The translations under genes were made by a program, and so were the position numbers. A stretch of DNA of 64,000 nucleotides, taken from NCBI GenBank assembly GCA_963769905.1, contig CAVYNG010000001.1, positions 62,001 through 126,000 on the forward strand. The letters run 5' to 3'. Of this stretch, positions 55,240-64,000 are shown in pieces. The stretch's first letter is position 1. Each line of letters begins with the position of its first letter. The notes beneath the pieces are model-generated. The model saw only the letters and a list, made by a program, of their open reading frames with translations, did no database searches and was not told the DNA's origin. This DNA is from Bog-756 sp963769905. Its GTDB lineage: Bacteria > Actinomycetota > Acidimicrobiia > Acidimicrobiales > RAAP-2.

Positions 55240-56330
55240 TAGGCGTCCCCGGTCGAGGCAGCGACCGCGGTCGCTCCTTGCGAGAGATGGGGCACCACCA
55301 TCACTTTGCCGGCGAGCCGCCCCTCGGCGAGGCCGACCAGCGCGTCGGAGATCCGGTCGAGGGTGACGTCCTCCGACTCGATGAGCAACTCGGTCGGGAA
55401 GCCGTCCGACGCGAGCAGCTCGAGCGCACGGTCGAAACCGCCCAGGTCGTAGACGAACGATCCCACCACATGGAGCTCGTTCAAGAGGAACCGGTTGGGG
55501 TCGAACTTCGGACCTTCCATGCCGGCTCCGACGAGGGCCATCGTCCCGCCGCGTCGGAGCTGGTTGAAGCCGGCCTCGATCGCGGCCTTCTTGCCAGAGC
55601 ACTCGAGCACCACGTGCACCGCGTCCTCTGCGATCCGCTCGGGCTCCCAGGGCGGGAAGATCTCGAGCTCGGTCGGGTCGAGGACCTTCGCGGCCCCGAG
55701 CTTCGCCGCCAACTCCCTCCGTCGCTCCCCCGGTTCGACGACGGTGACCGGCCCGATCCCGCGAGCGACTAGCGCCGCGACCGAGAGGGCCCCGATCGGC
55801 CCTGCGCCGATCACCATCACGCTGTCCCCCGGCTCGGCGCCCGACCGGGTGATCCCGTGGAGCGCCACCGCGAGCGGCTCGGCCAGCGCTGCCTCACGCG
55901 CAGTCACTCCTTCGGGTAGGCGCACCAGGGCCGCGGCGCGCACCAGCACGTAGCGGGCGAACGCGCCGTCGTGGCCGTCGACGATCGAGCCCTGCCGGTT
56001 CTCGCACTGCGAGGGCTTGCCTTCGAGGCAGCGACGGCAACGCCCACACTTCGGCGTGGTCCCGCCGACCACCGCCTCGCCGAGGTCCCACCCCTCGACA
56101 CCGTCGCCAAGCGCCGCGATCGAACCGGTGAACTCATGTCCGGCGACGAGCCCGGGCTTGTCGCCCCACCCTTCGAGCAGCATGTGGATGTCCGAACCGC
56201 AGATCCCGCAGTGATCGACCTCGACGAGGACCTCGCCGGGACCCGGTGCCGGCACCGGCTTCTCCTCGACCACGACCTCACCCGGCCGCTGGTAGACGGC
56301 CGCCGGCATCGTTTCGGGCAGCGCGCCCAT
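55239..56330 (-). CDS. Zinc-dependent alcohol dehydrogenase, MDR family
   Basis: 363 residues. Catalytic zinc residues in CGICGSDIHM and AGHEFTG, structural zinc CGRCRRCLEGKPSQC, NAD site VIGAGPIGALSVAALVARG. Closest in layout to threonine/sorbitol dehydrogenase-like enzymes. ATG with GGAGG six bases upstream. First gene of the ADH-VOC-LLM operon, divergent from the aldo-keto reductase. Confidence 0.92.
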   Translation of the reverse strand: MGALPETMPAAVYQRPGEVVVEEKPVPAPGPGEVLVEVDHCGICGSDIHMLLEGWGDKPGLVAGHEFTGSIAALGDGVEGWDLGEAVVGGTTPKCGRCRRCLEGKPSQCENRQGSIVDGHDGAFARYVLVRAAALVRLPEGVTAREAALAEPLAVALHGITRSGAEPGDSVMVIGAGPIGALSVAALVARGIGPVTVVEPGERRRELAAKLGAAKVLDPTELEIFPPWEPERIAEDAVHVVLECSGKKAAIEAGFNQLRRGGTMALVGAGMEGPKFDPNRFLLNELHVVGSFVYDLGGFDRALELLASDGFPTELLIESEDVTLDRISDALVGLAEGRLAGKVMVVPHLSQGATAVAASTGDA

Positions 56331-56450
56331 GTCCCACCTCCCCCTACGGGCCCGATCCTGACGTCCGGGCCCGAGCAAGAGTCTGGCATGCAGGTCGCTC
56401 TCCGTCAGATGGGGACCCGATCCGCCACGCGACACCGGACGGCTCAGCGG

Positions 56451-56456
56451 TAGCGT
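56451..56456 (+). promoter_or_regulatory. -10 box of the aldo-keto reductase gene (leaderless)
   Basis: TAGCGT, six bases before the ATG at 56463. Confidence 0.55.
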
Positions 56457-56462
56457 GACAAA

Positions 56463-57452
56463 ATGCCTTTCACCGCTGCCAGCGACCGGTACGAACGCAT
56501 GCAGTACCGGCGGTGCGGGAGGAGCGGCATCCGGCTCCCACTGGTGTCACTTGGGCTCTGGCACAACTTCGGCGGCGACGCGGACGAGGAGCAGATCGAT
56601 CGGATGCTCACCCGTGCGTTCGACCTCGGTGTCACCCATTTCGATCTCGCCAACAACTACGGGCCCCCGTTCGGGGCGGCCGAGTCCAACTTCGGCCGCG
56701 CCTTCAAACGCAACTTCGGTCCCTACCGTGACGAGCTGATCATCTCGACCAAGGCCGGCTACGACATGTGGCCCGGGCCCTACGGCGAAGGCGGCTCACG
56801 CAAGTACCTCCTGGCGAGCCTCGACCAGAGCCTCGAACGGATGGGGCTCGAGTACGTCGACATCTTCTACTCCCACTGTCCCGACCCCGAGACACCGCTC
56901 GAGGAGACCATGGGCGCTCTCGACACGGCAGTGCGACAAGGCAAGGTCCTCTACGCGGGGATCTCCTCGTACAGCGCTGAACTGACAGCGCACGCCGCGA
57001 CCATCCTCCGCTCCCTCGGAACCCCGCTCCTCATCCACCAGCCCCCCTATTCGATGCTGAACCGCTGGATCGAGTACGGCATCCTCGACACGTTGGGGTC
57101 CCTCGGCGTGGGCTGCATCGTGTTCTCTCCGCTGGCCCAGGGGATCCTCAGCGATCGCTACCTGCTGGGCATCCCAGATGGCTCGCGTGCGAGCCGCGCC
57201 GACTCGCTCCAGCCCGACCAGCTCTCCGACGAGACGCTCGACAAGGTGCGTGCACTCAACGAGCTCGCGCGCGATCGCGGCCAGTCCCTCGCCCAGATGG
57301 CGCTCGCCTGGACCATCCGCGATCCGCGGGTGACCTCGACGCTCGTCGGAGCGAGCAGCCTCGAGCAATTGCTCGAGAACCTCGCGGTGCTCGACACGCT
57401 CGAGTTCTCCGACGAAGAGCTGCGGCAGATCAACAAGATCCTCCGCGGCTAA
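56463..57452 (+). CDS. Aldo/keto reductase (YghZ/AKR14-like)
   Basis: 329 residues, NADPH TIM barrel. Catalytic tetrad: Asp and Tyr in THFDLANNYGPPFG, Lys in IISTKAGYDMWPGPYG, His in IFYSHCPDPETPLEET. The LANNYGPP...GAAE and GYDMWPGPYG-x-GGSRKYL features match E. coli YghZ-type glyceraldehyde-3-phosphate reductases. Leaderless ATG. Physiological substrate uncertain. Confidence 0.92.
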   Translation: MPFTAASDRYERMQYRRCGRSGIRLPLVSLGLWHNFGGDADEEQIDRMLTRAFDLGVTHFDLANNYGPPFGAAESNFGRAFKRNFGPYRDELIISTKAGYDMWPGPYGEGGSRKYLLASLDQSLERMGLEYVDIFYSHCPDPETPLEETMGALDTAVRQGKVLYAGISSYSAELTAHAATILRSLGTPLLIHQPPYSMLNRWIEYGILDTLGSLGVGCIVFSPLAQGILSDRYLLGIPDGSRASRADSLQPDQLSDETLDKVRALNELARDRGQSLAQMALAWTIRDPRVTSTLVGASSLEQLLENLAVLDTLEFSDEELRQINKILRG

Positions 57453-57528
57453 CCGGCCCACCCCGGCAGCACTCGCTCCCGCTTCCCGTTGGTTCCGAGG
57501 TTTTGTTCTGGGGCGAATGGTCCTGACA

Positions 57529-57558
57529 TTGACACGTGACCATTTAGTCACATATCAT
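57529..57558 (+). promoter_or_regulatory. Promoter of the ArsR-SRPBCC gene with built-in operator
   Basis: TTGACA (57529-57534), 18-base spacer, TATCAT (57553-57558), then six bases to the ATG. The spacer holds the inverted repeat GTGAC-CATTTA-GTCAC (57536-57551), a good size for an ArsR dimer. The best promoter match in the window and probably autoregulated. Confidence 0.75.
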
Positions 57559-57564
57559 GGACCC

Positions 57565-58323
57565 ATGGCGGACAGGGATCTCGTCTTCCGGGCGCTCGCC
57601 GACCCGACCCGACGGAGGTTGCTCGACACCCTCTTCCAAGAGGACGGTCGCTCTCTGACCGAGCTCGAGGCCGGTCTCGAGATGACCAGGTTCGGGGTGA
57701 TGAAGCACCTGCGCCTGCTCGAAGAGGCAGGGCTCGTCGTGACCCGGCGAGAGGGGCGTCGAAAGCTCCACTTCCTCAACCCGGTTCCCATCCGCCTGAT
57801 CCACGATCGATGGATCGACAAGTACACCGAACCCTGGGCGGCCTCGCTCAGCGACATCAAACGACGATTGGAGAACACCATGGAGAAGGTCTACGAGATC
57901 TACATCCGCACCACCCCGGAACGGCTCTGGGAGGCCATCACCGATCCGGAGATCCGGCGCAAGTACAACTTCGGTGCCGCCGTCAACTCGAAGTGGACGC
58001 CGGGTTCGCGGATCGAGATGGGGCCGAGCGCCGGCGGCCTGGTGGGAGAGGGCGAGGTGCTCGAGGCCGATCCCCCGCGCCGCCTCGTGCACACCATGGT
58101 GGCCCTCTGGAGCGACGACGTGCGGAACGAGGGCGCGTCGCGTGTGACCTGGGAGATCGAGCCGATCGCCGATTCGTGCCGCCTGACGGTCATCCACGAC
58201 CAGTTGCGCGAGGGCGCCAACGCCGAGCTCTACGGCGGGTGGCCGATGATCCTCTCGGGGCTGAAAACCTGGCTCGAGACCGGCGAGATCCTCACGACGC
58301 CCGGTTCGCTCATGTACAGCTGA
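57565..58323 (+). CDS. ArsR-family HTH fused to SRPBCC (AHSA1-like) domain
   Basis: 252 residues. Residues 1-95: ArsR winged helix (FRALADPTRRRLLDTLF; MTRFGVMKHLRLLEEAGLV; RREGRRKLHFLNP) without an obvious metal-binding Cys cluster. Residues 110-250: SRPBCC/START-like ligand pocket (VYEIYIRTTPERLWEAITDPE; LTVIHDQL). These are usually two adjacent genes; here they are one chain, suggesting a small hydrophobic ligand acts directly on DNA binding. Likely target: its own promoter. Confidence 0.88.
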   Translation: MADRDLVFRALADPTRRRLLDTLFQEDGRSLTELEAGLEMTRFGVMKHLRLLEEAGLVVTRREGRRKLHFLNPVPIRLIHDRWIDKYTEPWAASLSDIKRRLENTMEKVYEIYIRTTPERLWEAITDPEIRRKYNFGAAVNSKWTPGSRIEMGPSAGGLVGEGEVLEADPPRRLVHTMVALWSDDVRNEGASRVTWEIEPIADSCRLTVIHDQLREGANAELYGGWPMILSGLKTWLETGEILTTPGSLMYS

Positions 58324-58522
58324 ACCTGGAAGGAAGCCCGGACGGCCGAGGACGCCAACAGGCGACCCGGCCGGCCGGCTCCGGCTCGGTCCGGAGGGAC
58401 AGAACCGCCCAGCAGAATTAAGGCAGGTCCGGAGCTAGGCGGCGGAACCACGCTCGACGGACCTGCGCCTCCATTCTAGGGAGCCGAGGTCCGAAACCGA
58501 GCGCGGGCCGGCGCGAGCAGAC

Positions 58523-61500
58523 TCAGGTGATGTGCAGTGGGATCGTGGCACGGGCGATCGTCTTCGTCTTGACCCGCTTGGTCCCTTCCAGGGTGATCAC
58601 CGTCTCGGTGACGACGACGGACACAGAGGTCGTACCGGGCACCAGCTTCGTGCTCGGAGTGCCGGAGAGCACCCCTGCCGAGGTCAGCTTCAAACCCTTC
58701 GTCAAGGGTGCACCTTTGTTCCACTTCGAGGTGGCATTGGCGCTCATCCCTCCAGCGGCTAGCTGGACCGGTCCGTAGGGAGTCCCCCGAACGGCCGGTG
58801 GGAGCGAAGTGGTCGCGACACCGAAGGGCAGGATCGTCCAGCCGAAGGTCGCCGTTCCGGTGTGACCCTCGGCATCGGTCGCGGTCAGCACGACCGAGCA
58901 GGAACACACGCCGGTCGGCGTGCCGGTCACCGACCCTGTCAGCGAATTGATCAGCAGGCCCGGCGGCAGACCAGAAGCCTTCCAGGTCACGGCACCGACC
59001 CCGTTCGATGTCGAGCCTCCGAGCGCCGCGACGGGTGCATACACGTAGCTACGTTTGCCGCCGGGGTTGGTGACGATCAGTGTCACGCATGCGGCGGCAC
59101 TGGTTGCTCCCGGGGCGAGCGTGTACGAACCGGTCGGACAGTTGGTGGGCGCGGTGGCACCCGCGGTCGGCACGTAGGTCCCGACCGGCGCCTGGGTGCA
59201 CGGCGGCGAACCGGTCATGCTGTAGGTGCCCGGCGCGCAGAGCCCGAGGACCGAGATCGACTGCTGCACCTGGTCCGCCGCGGCGTAGGAGGAGTTGCCG
59301 GACTGGTTGGCGTCGAGCACACAGGTGCCGATTGCGGTGAAGGTCACGACACCCGCGTTGAGGGTGCACCCCGTCGAGGAGGTGTCGAGGGTGATGGCGA
59401 CCGACAGACCCGACGTGGCGCTCGCGGCCGGCGTGTAGGTCGGACCGCCGACGACCGCAGGGCTCGGCGCGTTCGAGCTGAACGCGACGCTCTGGGGCGA
59501 GACGACCGAGATCGACTGCTGCACCTGGTCCGCCGCGGCGTAGGAGGAGTTGCCGGACTGGTTGGCGTCGAGCACACAGGTGCCGATTGCGGTGAAGGTC
59601 ACGACACCCGCGTTGAGGGTGCACCCCGTCGAGGAGGTGTCGAGGGTGATGGCGACCGACAGACCCGACGTGGCGCTCGCGGCCGGCGTGTAGGTCGGAC
59701 CGCCGACGACCGCAGGGCTCGGCGCGTTCGAGCTGAACGCGACGCTCTGGGGCGAGACGACCGAGATCGACTGCTGCACCTGGTCCGCCGCGGCGTAGGA
59801 GGAGTTGCCGGACTGGTTGGCGTCGAGCACACAGGTGCCGATTGCGGTGAAGGTCACGACACCCGCGTTGAGGGTGCACCCCGTCGAGGAGGTGTCGAGG
59901 GTGATGGCGACCGACAGACCCGACGTGGCGCTCGCGGCCGGCGTGTAGGTCGGACCGCCGACGACCGCAGGGCTCGGCGCGTTCGAGCTGAACGCGACGC
60001 TCTGGGGCGAGACGACCGAGATCGACTGCTGCACCTGGTCCGCCGCGGCGTAGGAGGAGTTGCCGGACTGGTTGGCGTCGAGCACACAGGTGCCGATTGC
60101 GGTGAAGGTCACGACACCCACGTTGAGGGTGCACCCCGTCGAGGAGGTGTCGAGGGTGATGGCGACCGACAGACCCGACGTGGCGCTCGCGGCCGGCGTG
60201 TAGGTCGGACCGCCGACGACCGCAGGGCTCGGCGCGTTCGAGCTGAACGCGACGCTCTGGGGCGAGACGACCGAGATCGACTGCTGCACCTGGTCCGCCG
60301 CGGCGTAGGAGGAGTTGCCGGACTGGTTGGCGTCGAGCACACAGGTGCCGATTGCGGTGAAGGTCACGACACCCGCGTTGAGGGTGCACCCCGTCGAGGA
60401 GGTGTCGAGGGTGATGGCGACCGACAGACCCGACGTGGCGCTCGCGGCCGGCGTGTAGGTCGGACCGCCGACGACCGCAGGGCTCGGCGCGTTCGAGCTG
60501 AACGCGACGCTCTGGGGCGAGAGCGAATTCACCGTCGTCCAGGTGTCGGCGAGCGCGCTCGCGTTCACGTCGAGGCCGCCGAAGAGCACGAGCTGGCCGT
60601 TAGCCGGGTCGAAGGCGATGTTGGCGTCCGAGCGCGCCGAGGGGAGGGCGGTCGTCGTCTGCGCGGTCCAGCCGCCCACGTCGAAGGTCCACTCGTCGCC
60701 CAAGGTGTTCAAGTTGTTGTCGAGTCCGCCGAAGAGGACCACCTCGCTCGTCACCGGGTCGTAGGTCATCTCGGGATTGGACCGGGCCAAGGGTGCCGTC
60801 GGGGTCGTGGATTGGGACCAGGCGGTGCCGGTGAGGGTCCAGGTGTCCCCGAGTGTGTTCCCGTTGACGTCGAGTCCGCCGTAGAGGACGACCTGGTTGG
60901 TCGCGGTGTCGTACGCCATGGCCCCGTCGGATCTGGCGGGTGGTGACACGGCGGTCCACGTGGTGCCCGCCCCGGACCAGAGGTCCCCCAACGTGTTGGC
61001 GTAGGTGTCCAAGCCGCCGAAGAGGAGGAGGCCGCTCGTCTGTGTGTCGTAGATCATGGTCGCGTCCGAGCGCGCCGTGGGGAGGGCGGTGGTGCTCTGC
61101 GCGGTCCAGCCGGCCGCGGCGTAGGTCCACTCGTCGCCCAAGGTGGTCGAGTTGGCGGCGATACCCCCGAAGAGGACGAGCTGGTTGGTCGCGGTGTCGT
61201 AGGCCATCTGGGCGAAGCTCCGGCCCGGCGGGGTCGGGGTCGAGAGGGACTGGGTCCACTTGGTCCCGTTGAAGGTCCAGGTGTCAGAGAGGGTGGCGTA
61301 GGTGTCGGCGAGTCCCCCGAAGAGAACCACCTGGCCGAGCGCGGGGTCGTAGGCCATGGCCGAGTCCGTGCGCACCGAGGGCTTGGCGTTCGTGACAACC
61401 TTGACCCAGGTGACCCCGTTGTAGGTCCAGGTGTCCTGGAGGACGTTACCGCCGGTGTCGACCCCGCCGAAGAGGACCAGCTGGCCGATGGCCGCGTCGT

Positions 61501-63281
61501 AGGTGAGCGGGGCGTCCGAGCGCCCCGAGGGTGTGAACGCAGGGCTCTGCAGGGTCCAGCTGGTGCCGTTGAAGGTCCAGGTGTCCCCAAGGGTGTTGTC
61601 GTTCGTGTCGAGGCCTCCGAAGAGGACCACCTTGCCGATGGCAGCGTCGTAGGCCATCGAGGCGTAGCTCCGCCCGGGTGGGGAGGGGGTGGTGATCTTG
61701 GTCCAGCTGCCGTTGTAGACCCAGGTGTCCGAGAGGGTGTTGGAGTTGACGTCGAGTCCCGAGAAGACGACCAGCTGACCGGTCGCCTGGTCGTAGGCGG
61801 CGGCGTAGTCGCTTCTCGCCGGTGGGCTCTTCGCCACCCAGGTGCTGCCGTTGAAGGTCCAGAGATCGGAGAGGGTGTTCGAGGAATCGTCGAGGCCGCC
61901 GAAGAGGACGAGCGCGGAGAGGGTGGGGTCGTAGGTGAGCTGGGCGTCCGATCGCGGACCGGGCGAGGCAGCCGGGCTCAGCGCGCTCCAGGTCGTGCCG
62001 GTGAAGACCCAGGTGTCACCGAGCACGGTGGCGCCGTCGGCGGCCAACCCCCCGAAGAGGACGAGCTGGCCCGAGGCTTGGTCGTAGGCCATCGAGGCGT
62101 AGCTCCGCCCCGGCGGTGACACGGTCGGGACCTGTTGGACCCAGGTGGTCCCGTTGGTCGAGGTCCAGGTGTCGGCGAGGGTGTGGTTCGCACCGTCGAC
62201 GCCGCCGAAGAGGACCAGTTCACCGAGTGCGGAGTCGTAGGCCATCGCCGAGTCCGATCGGGACGGCGGGGAAGCCGGCGCCCAGGTGGTGCCGTTCGAG
62301 AGCCAGGTGTCCCCGAGCGTGTTCGAGTTGGGGCCGAGGCCACCGAAGAGGACGAGCTCGTGGGTCGCGGCGTCGTAGTCCATGGCAGCCAACCAGCGTC
62401 CAGGGGGACTCTGCGAGGGGCTGAGGGCGCTCCAGGTGGTGCCGTTGTAGGTCCAGGTGTCCGCCAAGGTGGTGCTCGAGGCACCGAAGCCGCCGAAGAG
62501 GACCAGGCTGCTCGTCGCGGTGTCGTAGGCCATCGCGGCCGACCAGCGTCCGGGCGGGGAGCTGGCCGGGGTCAGAGAGGTCCAAGTCGTGCCGTTGAAG
62601 CTCCAGGTGTCGCCGAGCGCGCCCCCGCTGCCCTCGCCGCCGAAGAGGACGAGCGAGCTGGTGGCTGCGTCGTAGGCCATGGTCGCCGAGGAGCGGGCCG
62701 CAGGGGAGCTCGCCGGGGTGAGCGCGCTCCAGGTGGTGCCGTCGAAGGCCCAGGTGTCGGAGAGCGGGTTGCCACCGCTGTCCGCCCCGCCGAAGAGGAC
62801 GAGCTCGGAGAGGGCGGGGTCATAGGCCAGCGAGGCGTACGCCCGCGGGGGGGCTCGTCGACGGGCTGAGCGCCCTCCAGGTTGTGCCGTTGTAGGCCCA
62901 GGTGTCCGAAAGCGTGGTCGAGCCGGCGCCGAGGCCGCCGAAGAGGACGACCTCGGAGAGCGCGGGGTCATAGGCCATCGCCTGGTCGCTCCTGGCCGGA
63001 GGGCTCGAGCTCGGGGCGGCCTCGGTCCAGGTGGTCCCGTTGGTCGTCCAGGTGTCCGAGAGGAGGGACCCGTTGGTGTCCGAACCGCCGAAGAGGACGA
63101 GGTCGCCGGTCGCGGGGTCGTAGACCATCGAGGTGTCGCTCCGCCCGGCGGGGGCGAGCGGTGCCCACCCGGGCTGCGCAGTCGCCGCTCGTGCCGGGGC
63201 CACTCCCACGATCAGCGCGGCGAGTACTGCTCCGACCGCCACGAACACCGGCGCGGCCCCTATCCGTCTGTGCGTCCCCAT
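58523..63281 (-). CDS. Giant secreted kelch-like repeat protein, frame broken in a poly-G tract
   Basis: About 1,585 residues if one base of the G tract is skipped. Signal peptide (GAAPVFVAVGAVLAALIVGV, cleavage near ARAATAQ), 18 kelch-type units of about 55 residues (LVLFGG...LGDTW-x-x-NGTTW...SPPGRS-x-A-x-x-YD), five 85-residue repeats, then a Cys-rich segment (APGTYSMTGSPPC, ephrin-receptor-like), and putative Ig-like domains (GLPPGLLINSLTGSVTGTP). The frame breaks after unit 2 at seven G (62847-62853); six would keep it open. No anchor is visible, so the protein is probably secreted or surface-associated; adhesion is inferred. Confidence 0.8.
59249..60523. repeat. Five near-identical 255-bp tandem repeats
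   Basis: Five copies in frame (85 codons each) inside the kelch-like gene. I see a single difference among them: an A for G in copy 4 (near 60120), giving Val instead of Ala. Such identity means recent duplication or continuing homogenisation. Confidence 0.92.
62847..62853. other. Seven-base G tract at the frame break
   Basis: GGGGGGG on plus (C7 in the coding sense). Removing one base joins the two halves of the kelch-like gene at ...TSPPRAYASLAYD. Either a homopolymer sequencing error or a slippage site. Confidence 0.7.
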
Positions 63282-63474
63282 CGCGCCCACCCCGTCCGCC
63301 ACCTGCCGCCGCCGGCCAACGTCAGTTCCGGCAAGAGAGCATGGCACCAAACGGCTCGGTATGTCGCGTCGGGCCCGGCGCAGGCCGTCGTCACTCGCCC
63401 TCCTCGGACCGGGCGAGGGTGATCGGAGCAAGATGGGCCGTCTCCACCACGTCGATCGACCGAGGAGCCGACCC

Positions 63475-63951
63475 ATGACCGAACGAGTCGACTACGAGTA
63501 CATCCCGCACCGACGGACGCAAAGGAAGCTGGCTGACGTGCACGGCCCGGTCAAGGTTGCCGAGCAGTTTCCTCACAACAGCCACGCGGCGCGATTCAAC
63601 GCCTGGTTCGCCGTTCAGGTCACCAAGGGTATCGGCACCATGTGGTGTGCGTACGCTTTCGCGCTCCTCGCTTGTGTGAGCCTTCCCGCCGCGATCCGCT
63701 CTCACGACGCGGTGACGCTGGTGTCGTGGATCTCCCAAACCTTCCTGCAACTGGTCCTGCTGTCGGTGATCATCGTCGGGCAGAACGTCTTGGCAGCCGC
63801 AGCGGACAAGCGATCCGAGGAGACCTACGAGGACGCGGACGCGGTGCTCCACGAGGCGGTCAAGATCCAAGAGCATCTCGAGGCCCAGGACACCCTGCTT
63901 GCGGCCATGGAGGAGAGCCTTGCCGCGATCGGGGGGCGGGCGCCGTCGTAG
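63475..63951 (+). CDS. Small two-helix membrane protein, DUF1003-like
   Basis: 158 residues. Two membrane helices (about 54-72 and 80-103: WISQTFLQLVLLSVIIVGQN) flanked by charged regions; after them a helical, acidic stretch (KRSEETYEDADAVLHEAVKI). The 'LQLVLL...VGQN...D' part recalls DUF1003 proteins, function unknown. ATG 63475 with GAGGAG seven bases upstream. Weak assignment. Confidence 0.6.
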   Translation: MTERVDYEYIPHRRTQRKLADVHGPVKVAEQFPHNSHAARFNAWFAVQVTKGIGTMWCAYAFALLACVSLPAAIRSHDAVTLVSWISQTFLQLVLLSVIIVGQNVLAAAADKRSEETYEDADAVLHEAVKIQEHLEAQDTLLAAMEESLAAIGGRAPS

Positions 63952-64000
63952 GTCGTCAGGTCACGTGCAGGGGTGCCGAAGCCGAGATGCTCAGCGGGAT

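Noticed and set aside
59249..60523. Regular repeats as a CRISPR array
   Set aside because: Units are 255 bp, contiguous without spacers, in frame within a protein gene.
58862..60946. A 694-codon open frame on the plus strand, very Arg/Gly-rich and repetitive
   Set aside because: Antisense to the kelch-like gene; its repeats are just the 255-bp units read backwards and have no family features.

Overview
The window is a chromosomal segment of a high-GC actinobacterium. Four things point to an Acidimicrobiia-like lineage: F420-type (LLM) and cytochrome P450 oxidoreductases, leaderless transcription from TANNNT -10 boxes, an actinobacterial-type SerC, and secreted proteins built from 'GYWLVASDGG-x-F' repeats. 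That placement is inference. I saw no phage, integrase, IS element, CRISPR array, rRNA or tRNA.

Layout. 1-6565 (minus) is an ATP synthase operon, atpZ-atpI-atpB-E-F-H-A-G-D, with atpD cut by the window edge. It is preceded by rpiB-glyA-wecA (6761-9919). A flippase-like membrane protein and a serine hydrolase follow (10015-12288). On the plus strand greA-leuC-leuD (12425-14918) form one unit, and leuD carries a 1-nt frameshift.

15463-22254 (plus) is the most interesting block. It holds a b-type cytochrome-like membrane protein, a response regulator, a histidine kinase, a tiny membrane-anchored protein ending exactly in Ser-Gly-Ala-Thr, an ApbE FMN transferase, a ferric-reductase-like membrane protein, a NuoF-like flavoprotein and a one-cluster ferredoxin. 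I read it as a regulated route moving electrons from NAD(P)H across the membrane to an FMN carried on a minimal C-terminal tag.

22324-34505 is mostly amino-acid biosynthesis. serA and an aminotransferase diverge from serC over a tiny shared promoter. ilvB-ilvN-ilvC lies behind a complete attenuator (promoter, 16-aa leader peptide with Leu-Val-Leu-Val, terminator), with ilvD upstream.

34703-64000 is accessory: two paralogous secreted IPT/TIG proteins with 126-bp repeats; a giant kelch-like secreted protein with five near-identical 255-bp repeats and a poly-G tract that breaks its frame; a PhyH dioxygenase; a haloalkane dehalogenase-like hydrolase; a solitary ParA; a P450; an FMN-dependent hydroxyacid oxidase; a KimA-like permease; a soluble MgtE_N/CBS protein beside an Nramp-related transporter; an MMPL exporter; a small VOC/LLM/ADH operon; an aldo-keto reductase; and an ArsR-SRPBCC fusion with an operator inside its promoter.

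Three separate single-base frame breaks (leuD, the second IPT protein, the kelch protein) mean some disruption may be sequence error rather than biology.
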